From Dictyostelium firmibasis (Eukaryota; Evosea; Eumycetozoa; Dictyosteliales; Dictyosteliaceae): a DNA stretch of 64,000 nt. Below are positions 1 through 15,639 of the stretch, in pieces (the first letter of the stretch is position 1; every line of letters starts with the position of its first letter). The stretch is taken from NCBI GenBank assembly GCA_036169595.1, contig CM069766.1:1-64000 (forward strand), in the 5' to 3' direction. A model generated the notes under the pieces. It was given only the letters and a program-made list of their open reading frames with translations, was not told where the DNA came from and made no database searches. The position numbers and the translations under genes were made by a program.

Positions 1-850
1 ATTTTCGATGTAATTTAAAATTTTAATTTTTTTAAAAAAATGGTCGATTTGGCCTTTTTCCCAATTTTTTTGAAAAATTTTTATATGAAGAAAAAAATTT
101 TGAAAAAAAATTAATACTAATAGACCATTATATAATGATGATTAGAACCTAATAGAGTCAAACAAACTTTTTTATATAAATAATTATGTATTACATATTC
201 ATTATGAGTGTGTTATAAATACAAACAAACTATAAAAACTTGACTTTTTTTTTTTTTAGAAAAAAAAAAAAAAAAAAAAAAAAATCGTTGGTTTGGGCTT
301 TTTTTCCAGTTTTTTGAAAAATTTTATATGGGAAAAAAATTATATTAATCGACTCATATATCATTATGATGACCATTTCACCGTACCAGACAAACTTTTT
401 AGTAAATAAAATGTTAAATACCATATTTATTAGAAGCTGGTAATAAATATAAATAAATTATAAAAATTTAAATTTTTTTTAAAAAAAAAAAAAAAAAAAA
501 ATGGTCAATTTGGGGTTTTTTCCAGTTTTTTTAAAATTTTTATATGGGAAAAAAAATTGAAAATTTTTTATATTAATTAACCTCTAACTTATTATAATGA
601 CCACCTCATTGAACCAGACAAACTTTTTTGTAATTAAAACATTATATTAAATATTTCTTAGAAATGGGTCGTAATTATAAATAAATTATAAAAAATTGGT
701 TTTCTAAAAAATTGATTTTTTTTTTTTTAAAAAAAATGGTCGATTTGGGCGTTTTTCCAGTTTTTTCAAAAAATTTATATGAGAAAAAAATTTATTTATT
801 TATATAATTTTTAATGAGGTATTATATCTTAAAAATTTTTAATTATATAC
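1..850. repeat. Four degenerate tandem copies of a ~220-245 bp repeat
   Basis: A recognisable block (key bases TGGTCGATTTGG, then a T-rich stretch and TTTTATATG) begins near 41, 284, 502 and 737, so the unit is about 218-243 bp. A second block inside each unit (ATGACCA..CC..CAGACAAACTTTTTT) occurs near 122, 351 and 580. Two more diverged copies of that second block appear near 1556 and 1684. Copies differ by many substitutions and by homopolymer length, so the array looks old. I see no open frame and no gene in it. Confidence 0.7.
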
Positions 851-904
851 CTCATTTTTAAGATATAATATATAATTTCAATTTTACATATTTAAACTTA
901 TAAT

Positions 905-1220
905 ATTGAAAATGAGGCCCGATTTACATTATTATTATTGACAAAATCATTTTTCAAATGCAGAGTAAATAAAAAACAATGTTTTACAAACTAAATATTT
1001 TATATGGGTTTTTTTTTTTTTTAATATAAAGAAAAAAAATTCCATTTTTTACTTAATCATACTCTTTGCTCTATTAATTTAAATTTTAAATTCCAAATCT
1101 TTTAAAAATAAAAATGTGGCCTATTTTACATAATTCTTATTAACAAATTTTATTTTGCATTTGGAATAAAAAACTCAATTTTAAAAACTATAAACTAGTA
1201 TGGAAAAATAGGAAAAAAAT
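905..1220. repeat. Two-copy diverged direct repeat, ~205 bp apart
   Basis: The block at about 909-1025 (AATGAGGCCCGATTTACAT, later a CAAATGCAGA-like stretch and AAACTA) recurs, diverged, at about 1112-1215 (AATGTGGCCTATTTTACAT). The unit is different from the 1-850 repeat. It continues the impression that the left 1.8 kb is a field of decayed tandem duplications. No coding potential is visible. Confidence 0.5.
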
Positions 1221-2185
1221 TGAAAAAGAATGATAAAAAAAATTGTTAAAATTTCATTTTAAACATTACTTATAGTACTAAATATACCTTAATTCATTAT
1301 AAATTTGACGAATTTGCTATTCAGATTAAAAAATAAATAAAAAAAAAAAAAAAATAAGTAAGTAAAAAAAAAGATTTTAATTTGACCCTGGAAAAAAATT
1401 TTAAAAAATGAAACTAGTCCAGTTTTAATAAAAATTTAGATTGTATGATAAGAATTTACGTACTTCTTAATTATGATACATAAAATTAAAAATAATCCTA
1501 CAATTTATACCCAAAGTCTCTTGTCCCCTTACTAATTTAAAAAAATTTTGATATCTGACCCTACCTTTTCATGACAACCATTTCATTCAGACAAACTTTT
1601 GTATATTTAACATCCAATTACATATTTCTTATAAATTTATCAGATTTTCCCAAAAAATATATACACAGACAAGTTTTTTTAATTGATTTATCTCCATTTC
1701 TTGATGAGGACAATTTCACTGAACCTGACAACTTTTTTTGAATATAACAACTCTTGTTACAAGTGAGCCACATATATAAACAATTTATATGAATTGGATT
1801 TATAAAAAAATGTCACTTTTTATTCACAAATTTTTAGTAATAATCACAAAAAAAAAAAATCAAATAAGGAATATGAATATAAACTTCAAAAAAATTAATT
1901 ATTTTTAAATGAACAAGAAAAAAAAACAATTAATAAAAATAAATAATCTAATAAACTCAAATACAATAAATTATTAATAACTCAATAATTTCCTTTTCAA
2001 AATTCATTTACCCAGCCTTTGGATTTTTTTTTTTTTTCAAAAACAAACTGTATTAAATTTTATTTAAATAGTAATTGAATTTTTTATTTTTTGAATTTAA
2101 TTTTTATTTTATTTAAATTTTTTTTTTAAAATTTCTTTTTTATTTTACTTATTTTTTTTTTTTTCAAAAAAAACTCAACACAAAA
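1220..2185. other. A+T-rich gene-poor stretch
   Basis: Apart from the two diverged copies of the left-hand repeat block near 1556-1610 and 1684-1745, I see only homopolymer runs. There is no convincing exon and no RNA gene. Confidence 0.5.
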
Positions 2186-2850
2186 AAAATGGGTTATTCA
2201 AATTTTTTAATGCAATTCAACCAATAGTAACAATGTATGTGGTGATAGTGGTGGTGTTAGTATTGATAGCCGTTGTAATTTTAATGTGTTCCACTATGGT
2301 TCAACAAGTTTAATCATAATTTATTTTATTACCATCAAAATTTGTTATAGAGAGTAAACAGATAAATTCAATCCAATATATGTTTTTACTTATAGAAAAC
2401 CATATTCAAGAGTTGTAGAAAAATTGATCAAATAAATTACAATTTTTTTTCCCAATCATTATATTAGAGATGATATATTATTATCGAGTAGCTATTCAAT
2501 AATGATACCAGCGCTTCAACAATTTTTAATAGAGTTATCATTGTAAATACCTGTCCAAATCACTACATTGCTATCATCGTTACATATATTGCCAAACCTA
2601 TAATGTTATAATTAGATTATAGACCATCTGAATTACTCTACACTACATTTAGAAAAGGATTAATTGCTGATAATCCAACTGACGATTGTTCACTTTTCGT
2701 GATATTAAAAAATAAACATTTACGTCCAACTTGATATTTCTATGGTACACCCACAATTATAATTGCAAGTAAAATGGCAGGTATATCAAGATCATTTTCA
2801 CTTTTGTCGCCAATCCCACCAATCTAAATTCAAGATCAACACCATCTTCA

Positions 2851-3074
<224 letters not shown>

Positions 3075-3773
3075 TATTATAATTATGTTGATTGTATTAA
3101 TAGTGAAAACTATTCAAAACTATTTAAATTATTACCAACACCAATGGTAACTGAATCACACAGCACCAATACCAACACCAGCACCAATACCAACACCAAC
3201 ACCAACCAACACCAACACCTCTTTAACTACAACCACTACTCTTACTACAGCTGAATCAATGACAAAAATAACAGTAACACCATTTTTAAAAATTAAACTA
3301 GGTAGAGTTGATAACTATCGAATGCAGAATTGTCACTATCATTTTTTAAATTGGTATTATCATTCTATAGTGAATCAAATCCTAGTAAAAAAAAGATATC
3401 ACAACTAGAGACATTCTTTATGATGGGATTGTGAAATACAGTAGATAAAGGAAGGGTAAATCAGTGTTTAATTAATTAAATATCAATTGAAATAAATGAG
3501 AATACTTAATCACGTATCCAATGGTTAGAGTTATTGAAAAATGATGAATCAATGAAATTTGGTGAATTCAATGAGAATCTTAGAGAGTTAATCTCTATTG
3601 AATTTAAATTATAAAAATATTTTACTTTATTAGTAAAAGCTTATACAAAGAAAGCACATTTAGTTAATAAACCAGTTATACAACCAACTTCAATACCAAT
3701 TTCAAAACCAGCTTCATTGTCATTATCCTCTTCTTCAACAACTGCAGCCGCAGCAATAGCGGCACAATAACAA

Positions 3774-3805
3774 CTACAACAACAACAACAACAACAACTA
3801 CAACT

Positions 3806-3893
<88 letters not shown>

Positions 3894-3895
3894 CC
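3774..3895. repeat. (CAA)n array
   Basis: A run of CAA triplets with a few CTA interruptions at its 5' end, inside the decayed region. Read on the plus strand it would be poly-Gln. The poly-Cys and poly-Val minus-strand frames it opens are artefacts. Confidence 0.85.
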
Positions 3896-4850
3896 CACAG
3901 AAACCAATACAACCACTCAACACCAACAGCACCAAAAACAACATATCCACCATTAAAAATGACAGAACATTATCACTTGGACTACATCAATATCATTTAT
4001 GTTTAATTGAAATTGATATGATGTTTGGGTTATTTAGTATACTATCAATTATTATACCAGCATTTTATCAATTCGATGGTTCATTAGATCAAATTAAGAA
4101 AGGTTATTAAATACTTTTTTGTCAATTAGGATTTCAAAATAAAGATGAAGATGGTGATTTAGAATTTTCAAGTGTCTCAGAAGACAGTAGTACTGGTAGT
4201 AAGATCTACTATTTATTCCCAAACTCTTCACTATCATTTCAGAAAATTGGTTTAGAAATGAATCAAATGCTTCCACATTTACTATCTCATCACCAAACCT
4301 CACCTTCCACCACAGTAACCACTTCAACACCAGTTGTTCCACCAAATATGACAATAAAAGAAGAATCCATAATAACTACAACAACCAATACAACGTTGTA
4401 GTGCCATATCAACACCAGTTATACTACCAACATCAACACTAACACCACCAACAACAAATGCTCCACTAAAATCAACAGTACTACAAACAAATACAAAATC
4501 TCCACCCCCAAATACAACATTCCCGCCACTAAAAATGACAGAAACACTATCACTTGTAATGAAATTGATATAACGTTATTAAGTTAATGATTCATCAAAT
4601 CAAAAGTTATAAAATAATCTTCTCGCAGATCAGAATTCATAATAAAGATTAAGATGGTGATTTAGAATTTACAAATATCTTAGAATGCAGTGGCGACAAT
4701 TTTTATTTTAATTTTTTTTTTTTTTTCCAAAAAATTCAAATAATATCTAGTGATCGAAATTAATTTTTTTCAAATTAAATTTTTTTTTTTTTCAAAATAA
4801 AAAATATCTTTTAAAAAAAAAAAAAAAATTAATCACCACACAATAAAAAA

Positions 4851-6795
<1,945 letters not shown>

Positions 6796-6814
6796 TGTGA
6801 GTTAAAAAAAAATT

Positions 6815-8605
<1,791 letters not shown>

Positions 8606-8865
8606 TATAAAATAAATAAAAAAATAACAAAAATAAAAATAAAAATGAAAACACGCAATGTTAAATCAAATAAAATTTAAAAAAAAAAAAAAAAAAAAAG
8701 AATTATAATCCCATGGAAAAAAATAAAAAAAATAAAAAAATTTAAATATGATCTTCTAAAAAAAAAAAATAAAAAAAAAAAAAAATAAAAAAAAAAAAAA
8801 ATAAAAAAAAATGTTTATATATTTGTTTTATCAATTTTTTTTATTTTATTTTATGTTAACGGCGT

Positions 8866-10532
8866 TTAACGAGTTTGGAAATAGAATGGTTTAACTTGAG
8901 TAGTTTTAGCATTTTCGATGACTTGGAGTAAATTCTTAACACTTGATCTCCAAACAGAGAAACGTTGACCTAATTGAGTCCATTGTGATTTATTGAAAAC
9001 TCTTTGAGTTGAAGAACTAAAGAAATAATTGTTAAAAAAATGATAATTAATTATAAAAGAAAAAAAAAAAAATACTACTTACTTAACATTAACGATACGA
9101 TTTAATTGATCTAACTTAGCATCTAATAAATCACCTTCCATTGCATTGATAACCCACATTTCAACTTCATTTTCATCAATTTGAAGCATTTTAGAGATTA
9201 AACTGTATGGGACTTTACTTTGTTCAGAGGTTAAAGTGGCCAAAGATAGGAGACGGATCTTTTGTAAACAGTCATCATTTGAGAGACCGATGGTTGAAAG
9301 GAAATTTGGATTCTTTTGTTGGAATTGTAAGTATGATTCCAATTGTTCAGTGGCGAAAATTTTCATTAATTCATAGGTTAAGCTGTTTGCTGCAACTGTT
9401 GAACCCTCTAAATATTGAACGGCTGGTAAATCTAACAAGTAATCTGATTGATAAAGTTCTTGTAATGAAATTGATTCAATACAAACTCTTACTGCATCTT
9501 CTTGTGCTTCTTGTGAATCTTCTTTTGTAAAAGTTTGTAAATATTTAACTAAAAATTGATGTGATAACATTCTAAATTTATTTTATTTGTTAGTATCGAG
9601 TTTATTGAATCATTTATTCACTATTTGCCAACTATTAATATTTATAATTATTTATTTACAAATAGTCATCTCCCTATCATCATCTCATTATTTTTTCATT
9701 ATCTATTATGGTAATATTCTATTTTTAACTATATATTTTTTACCTTTGTTTTTCTTTGAAAATATTTGAAATAAGTTTATATAATTTTCTTTTTTGTTGG
9801 ATTGATACATTCCAATCTTCTAACCAACTGTCAATGTCTGTGATTTGATATTTAACAAATTCAAGATTATTAGAATCTGATGCCAATTTAACAAGAGCGA
9901 AAAAGATATCATATCTTTGTGGTGATTTTGGTTGGAAGGAGTTAAAAAGGTTGGTTAAACTAAAATTATAAAAAAATTATAAATAGGTTGGGTTAATTAT
10001 TTTTCCTTATATTTTATAAAGTGTTTGATTAATTTATCATCAATCTTCTCTTCACTCTAATTTTTTTACATTTTAATTTTTAATTGTGAGTTTTCTGTTG
10101 GGTGGGCAGATAATGAATCTCTAATCTTTTGAGATACAATATTGATTTCGTCTTCATTTTCTAATTTATGTAAAATAGTTAAAATAACATTAAAAAATCC
10201 TTCAATATCTAAATTTTTTAAAAAAAAAAAAAAAAAAACCCCACCAAAAATAATTTTGTTAGTAATTGATCAATTATTACTTTTAAAAACAAATTTAAAT
10301 ATTTTTATAAAAACTACATACCCTTATCAGAATCTTTACACTCTTTGAATAAGAAATCAGTTTCTGTTGAAACGATTTTTGATAAGAATTCAACAGTACG
10401 TTGTTCACCGATTAAAATTTGATATTCAGCAACAGAGTATTCTGAACCTTTCTTTTTTCTCAAAGTTTCAATGTGTGAGATTAAATCATTGTATAAATCT
10501 TCTAATGATGCTAAATCTATAAAAATTGTCAT
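8866..10532 (-). CDS. eif3m: Translation initiation factor eIF3 subunit M, 401 aa
   Basis: eIF3m is a PCI-domain subunit of the cytoplasmic eIF3 complex that recruits mRNA to the 40S ribosome. Five exons on the minus strand, 10322-10532, 10070-10208, 9744-9959, 9083-9571 and 8866-9016, close in frame with introns of 113, 110, 172 and 66 bp. The C-terminal half (LRLLSLATLTSEQSK..SLISKMLQIDENEVEMWVINAMEGDLLDAKLDQ) is the winged-helix part of a PCI domain, and the ending VFNKSQWTQLGQRFSVWRSSV matches the family's tail. I chose the ATG at 10532 (MTIFIDLASLEDLY). The open frame continues upstream, but only through non-ATG codons. Length is close to the usual 370-390. Confidence 0.88.
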
Positions 10533-10705
10533 TATTATTTGATTGGATGATCTATTGTACAACAATGGTTATATGAGAGTTCAAAAAAAAAAAAAAAAAA
10601 AAAATTAAAAAAAAAAAAATTTTGAAAAAAATGAAAAAAATTCACGACTTTTTTTTTTTTTTTTTTTTTTATTTTTGAACTTATTATCTGTTTATTTATT
10701 TTAAA

Positions 10706-10747
<42 letters not shown>

Positions 10748-11468
10748 GAAAATAGAAAATATGAGGGGGGAACTAATCAAAATTTTTATCTAAAAAAGAG
10801 TGATAAAAATAAATAAAATTAAAATTCAAAACATAGTGTGTCAACATCTTTTTTGGATGTTTTTTTTTTTTCCAATTTTTTTACCAAAAAAAAATTATTT
10901 TGTTTTTTTGCTTTATATTTGGTATTTATTTTTAATTTTTTTCAATCTTTATATTTTTCTTTTTCAAAATAAATAAAAAAAATAAAAAATTAAAATTAAA
11001 AATTAAAAAGAAACCCAATGTATTGTAAATATTTTATTTTTATAATTTGATAAAAAGAATTGGTTTCTTTTTATATTTATTTTGTTTTATTTTATTTTCA
11101 AACCAACTGAAAACATTAACTCCGAGAGTATAGTTCAACTTTCCTTTTTCCCAATTTATTTTAATTTTTTTTAATTTTCTTTTTTTTTTATCGTTTTTTT
11201 TTTTTTAAAATTTTTATTCCATTTTATTTTTTTATTTCGCAAAATTTTTTTTTTTTTGGTCTCATAAAAAGTTTATCTATATATATATAGATTATATATA
11301 GTTTTTTTTTTTTATAAAAATAAAAATTACTTAAATTTAAGTAAATTAGATCTTAGCTTATAGTTTTTTATAAGATTCTAAATAAAGGTGAAAAAACTAC
11401 AATAAATTCTTTCAAATAAAAATTACAATAATTAAAAAAATCAATTGGAAACTCTAAATTAATAAAGA
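10533..11468. other. Divergent promoter region of eif3m and the SLC35F-type gene
   Basis: About 935 bp between two genes that point away from each other. It holds many poly(A) and poly(T) runs and a TATATATATATAGATTATATATAG stretch near 11278, broken here as alternating TA. No open frame and no RNA gene was seen. Confidence 0.5.
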
Positions 11469-12749
11469 ATGTCAGGAATAATATCATTGGTTAAAGAGTC
11501 CAACTTTTTTAAGAGTGGTCTAATCGATAAGAGATTAATGAAAAAGAGATTGACAGGTTTAGCATTAGGACAATTATTATCGGTGATGATTGCGGGTACT
11601 GGTATATTTAGTCAATTGTTGGTAGAAAAGTATGGAGTCAATATACCTACATCACAATCTCTTTTGAACTATATATTATTGTGCGTTTATTTATTGGTGT
11701 TAGTTAAACGTGGTGTACTTTGGGAGACAATAAAGACGAAGTCGATTTATTTTGCACCATTGGCATTGGTGGATATGGAGGCCAACTATATTGTAGTGAA
11801 AGCCTATCAGTATACAACTATCACAAGTGTGATGTTATTGGATTGTTTTACGATTCCATGTGTAGTGGTTTTGTCGAGAATATTTTTAAAGACAAGATTC
11901 ACCTTTGTTCATATCATAGCGGTGGTACTTGCATTGGCAGGTATGGCAATATTAGTGGTATCGGATATAATTCAAGGTGATTCTGCCAATGGTGGTTCAA
12001 ATCCATTATTGGGTGATTTTCTTTGTTTAGCAAGTTCGGTCTGTTATGCAATATCAAATGTTGGTCAAGAGGCAACCGTTAAAAAATATGATCGTGTCAC
12101 CTATCTTGCAATGATTGGTCTCTATGGTAGTATTTTCTGTGGCATTCAAATCGCTATCCTCGAGAGAAATGAATTAGCAACTATGACTTGGAGTGGTGGT
12201 GTCATTGGCTATATCGTTGGCTTTGCACTTTGTCTCTTTATCATGTACTCTTTCACACCAACAATGATGGAGATCGCTGGTGCCACCGTTATGAATCTCT
12301 CTTTGTTAACCTCTGATATCTTTGGCATTATTGTCGCTATCTTTGTTTTCGATAGAGATTTATCTTGGCTCTATTTCTTATCTTTCTTTGTTATTGTCTC
12401 TGCTTTAATCATTTACAATCTTTCAGCTCCTCATGTAAAATCTTCAGAGATTCAAAATTTAATTAATTCTGATGAAAAATCTATACATTATAATTGTAGT
12501 TTAAACAATAATAATAATAGTAATGATAATAATAATAATAATAATAATAATAACGAAAATGGTAGTTCTGATTCTTTAACAAATAGTTCCACAAATTTAA
12601 TATTAGATAAAGATAATAATATTGTTAAGGAAATTACACCCGATGGTGCTGGTGTTGCCTCAAATGAAACAATCACCATTTTAGATAACGATGAAAATCC
12701 GACTACCCTAAATTCTTCAAACCACAATAACAATGAATATATTGTTTAA
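11469..12749 (+). CDS. Solute carrier family 35 member F-type transporter, 426 aa
   Basis: This looks like a drug/metabolite-transporter superfamily protein of the SLC35F (DUF914) group, polytopic and probably in an endomembrane. The single exon has about ten hydrophobic segments between residues 30 and 320. Family-like stretches include VVKAYQYTTITSVMLLDCFT near the fourth segment, LGDFLCLASSVCYAISNVGQE in the middle, and ATVMNLSLLTSDIFGI in the ninth. The N-terminus is short and basic. The C-terminal 100 residues are hydrophilic and Asn-rich (poly-Asn near 12520-12555), typical Dictyostelium low-complexity growth. The substrate cannot be told from sequence; the SLC35F members are mostly orphan transporters. 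Confidence 0.85.
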   Translation: MSGIISLVKESNFFKSGLIDKRLMKKRLTGLALGQLLSVMIAGTGIFSQLLVEKYGVNIPTSQSLLNYILLCVYLLVLVKRGVLWETIKTKSIYFAPLALVDMEANYIVVKAYQYTTITSVMLLDCFTIPCVVVLSRIFLKTRFTFVHIIAVVLALAGMAILVVSDIIQGDSANGGSNPLLGDFLCLASSVCYAISNVGQEATVKKYDRVTYLAMIGLYGSIFCGIQIAILERNELATMTWSGGVIGYIVGFALCLFIMYSFTPTMMEIAGATVMNLSLLTSDIFGIIVAIFVFDRDLSWLYFLSFFVIVSALIIYNLSAPHVKSSEIQNLINSDEKSIHYNCSLNNNNNSNDNNNNNNNNNENGSSDSLTNSSTNLILDKDNNIVKEITPDGAGVASNETITILDNDENPTTLNSSNHNNNEYIV

Positions 12750-13085
12750 AAGGGAAAATAAAAAATTTTAAAAATATATTAAAAAAAAAAAAAAAAAAAA
12801 TCTGCACAAGTAATCACTCTTTTTATTTTCCTCTTTTTTCTTTTTTCTTGTCTATTTTTTTTTTTTAAAAATTTTATTTTTTTTTATTTTTTTTATTTTT
12901 TTTATTTTTTTTAATCTTGATTGGAAACTTTGTGAGGCCACAAAAAAAAAAAAAAAAAAATTTTAATTGAATTATTAACACACCCACATTTATTGTAATA
13001 CTAAATAAAATTGTAAAATACTAGCATTTGAAAAAAAAAAAAAAAAAAAAGATAAAACAAGTTGTAAAATAAAAAAAAAAGAAAA
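12750..13085. other. Intergenic spacer, homopolymer-rich
   Basis: About 335 bp of poly(A)/poly(T) between the transporter stop and the start of the first LIM kinase. Nothing else is seen. Confidence 0.5.
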
Positions 13086-15313
13086 ATGGACAACAGTTGT
13101 GGAGTTTGTAAAACTGAAGTAAATTCTGGTGGTGAAAGAGTAAAAGCAGGTAATAGTGTATTTCATGCAAAATGTTTTGTTTGTAAAGAATGTAAAAATG
13201 AATTAGAATCATTTATTAGAGGAAAGGATGGTGGTTTAATATGTGATGAATGTGATATAAAATTAAATGCAAGAAAATGTTTTAAATGTCAATTACCAAT
13301 TCAATCAACAATTGTAACAGCACGTGGTAAAAGTTTTCATAATGATTGTTTCTGTTGTGCTTCTGTATGTATTTTTTATAATTTATTATTACTATGAATT
13401 ATTATTAATATTAATATTGTAATACCTTTATCCTCATTTTATATAAATATTTTTTTATTTTTTATTATTTTTTTTTTCAAAGTGTGAAAAAATTATTAAA
13501 GGTGGATTCTTTTTTGTTGAGGGAGAATTTTATTGTTCGACTTGTGATACCAAACCATCAAATAAACCAACACAACCTCCATCAATAGAAAATACACCAC
13601 CATCACCGAAATTACCAGGTAAGAGTGGTGTATCATTAGCAAATGGAGTAGAAATTCAAGTACCAAATAATGCAACCAATATAATTTATGTATTAAACTC
13701 AAATGAAGGCTCAAATAATTTAACATCAAGTGGTAGTGATGGTGGCGGTGGTAGTGCCACCAATTCAGGTAGTTCATTTATGATTCACAAGAGAAATAAT
13801 TCCAATGAGTTAAATGTTATTTCACCAACCATAACTACAACCGTTGATTTGGTAACTTCATCCACAACAACCACACCAACCTTATCTCCATCCACTCTAT
13901 CACCCCATGTATCAACAAATAGATTCTCAAATGACTATTTAATTACTTTACAAGAGGATATGTACGCCAAACAACAACAACAACTACTACAATTACAACA
14001 ACAACAAATACAAATCCAACAACAATTACAACAACAGCAATTGGAAATTTTACAAAAAAATCAATCACTTTTAAATTCAACCCCATCAACAACACAGCCA
14101 CAATCATTAAATACTTCACAACCAAATATTAATCAACAATTATCAAATTTGAATATTTCTTCAAGTCAAAAGAATGAAGGTAAATTAAAAAAAAAAAAAA
14201 AAAAAAATCAATCTTAAAGCACATATTAACAAATTTTTATTTTTTATTTTTTAGAAATTGAGAAATATATTCCGAAAATTAATGGTAAAACATTGACAGA
14301 ATTATTAAAACATCAAACATTTGATGATATTCTTGGTGAAGTTTTAAGTAAAAAAATTAGTATTTATAAAGAATTATCAAAAGATGATGTAACTTTTGGT
14401 GATGTTATTGCCGCTGGTGCGAGCGGTAAAGTTTATAAAGGTATTTATAAAGGTAGAGATGTGGCAATTAAAGTTTATAGTTCAGAAAACTTTTGTTTTA
14501 ATATTGAAGAATTTGATAGAGAAGTTACAATTATGAGGTATGTTTATATATATTTTTATTTATTTGTTTTTTTATTTTATTTTATTTTTTTACCAAATTT
14601 AATAATTTATTAATATTATTTATTTACTCTATTGTTTTTTAATTCATTTTATTTACTATTATAGTTTAATTGATAGTGATCATCCAAATTTTACAAGATT
14701 TTATGGTGCAAATAAACAAAATAAAAAATATTTATTCCATGTTAGTGAATTGGTTAAAAGTGGTAGCTTGAGAGATTTATTATTGGATAAAGAGAAGCCA
14801 CTCGTATATTTCACCCAGATTTCAATAGCATCAGATATCGCAAATGCAATGAAACATTTACATTCAATTGGTGTTATTCATCGTGATTTAAAAAGTTTAA
14901 ATGTTTTGATCACTGAAGATTACACTGCAAAAGTAATTGATTTCGGTACATCAAGAAATGTAGATTTAGCAAAACAAATGACATTGAATTTAGGAACATC
15001 TTGTTATATGTCACCTGAACTATTTAAAGGTAATGGTTATGATGAAACTTGTGATGTCTATGCATTTGGTATCGTTTTATGGGAAATCATTGCAAGAAAG
15101 GAACCTTATGAAAATGTTAACTCATGGAGTATACCTGTTATGGTCTCAAAAGGTGAAAGACCAACAATTCCTGCTGATTGTCCTTCAGAATATTCAAAAC
15201 TTATTAAAGCTTGTTGGACCGATAAACCAAAGAAGAGACCTTCTTTTAAAGAAATTTGTGAAGTATTAAAAAAAATGTCTGAAAGTTTAACTTTAAAAAG
15301 AAATAAAAAATGA
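13086..15313 (+). CDS. LIM-domain TKL-type protein kinase (copy A), 635 aa
   Basis: A cytoplasmic protein kinase with two N-terminal LIM zinc-binding domains. Exons 13086-13364, 13483-14179, 14255-14537 and 14665-15313 close in frame. LIM1 (CGVCKTEV..HAKCFVCKEC..CDEC, residues 5-60) and LIM2 (CFKCQLP..HNDCFCCASCEK..CSTC, 62-115) have full Cys/His sets. A Gln/Thr/Ser-rich linker follows. The kinase domain starts near residue 368 with Gly-loop GASGKVYKG, VAIK lysine, HRDLKSLN catalytic loop near 492, DFG in VIDFGTSRN and SPELFKG. The HRDLKSxN form points to the tyrosine-kinase-like group, with Ser/Thr specificity most likely. It is similar to the D. discoideum pair I remember as DDB_G0286997 and DDB_G0287001. 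It is followed 327 bp downstream by copy B in the same orientation, so the pair is a tandem duplication. Confidence 0.9.
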
Positions 15314-15374
15314 AATAGTTAAAAAAAAAATACAAAACAAAATATGTGACACATAAAAAAATTTATTGGAAAAT

Positions 15375-15405
<31 letters not shown>

Positions 15406-15639
15406 CCAACTGACTAATTATATTATTGGCTTTTTTTTTATTTTTTTTATTTTTTGGGTCCAATTTTTTTGTTTTTTTTTTTTTTATTTTTTTTTATTTT
15501 TTTATTTCTTTTAAAATCAACCGTGATCACTAGGTTTTATAATAAATAAAATAAAAAAAAAAATAAACCTTTTGTAATAATAGTAAATAATAATATAATA
15601 ATAGTAATAATAATAAAAATAAAAACAGTAACTGAGTAG
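15314..15639. other. Spacer between the tandem kinase genes
   Basis: Homopolymer-rich DNA of about 325 bp. The last 60 bp before the start of copy B are Ata/Taa-rich and resemble a Dictyostelium 5' UTR. No gene is seen. Confidence 0.5.

Noticed and set aside
10533-10565. Longer eIF3m N-terminus starting at a TTG
   Set aside because: No ATG supports it; ATG at 10532 gives a normal family start.
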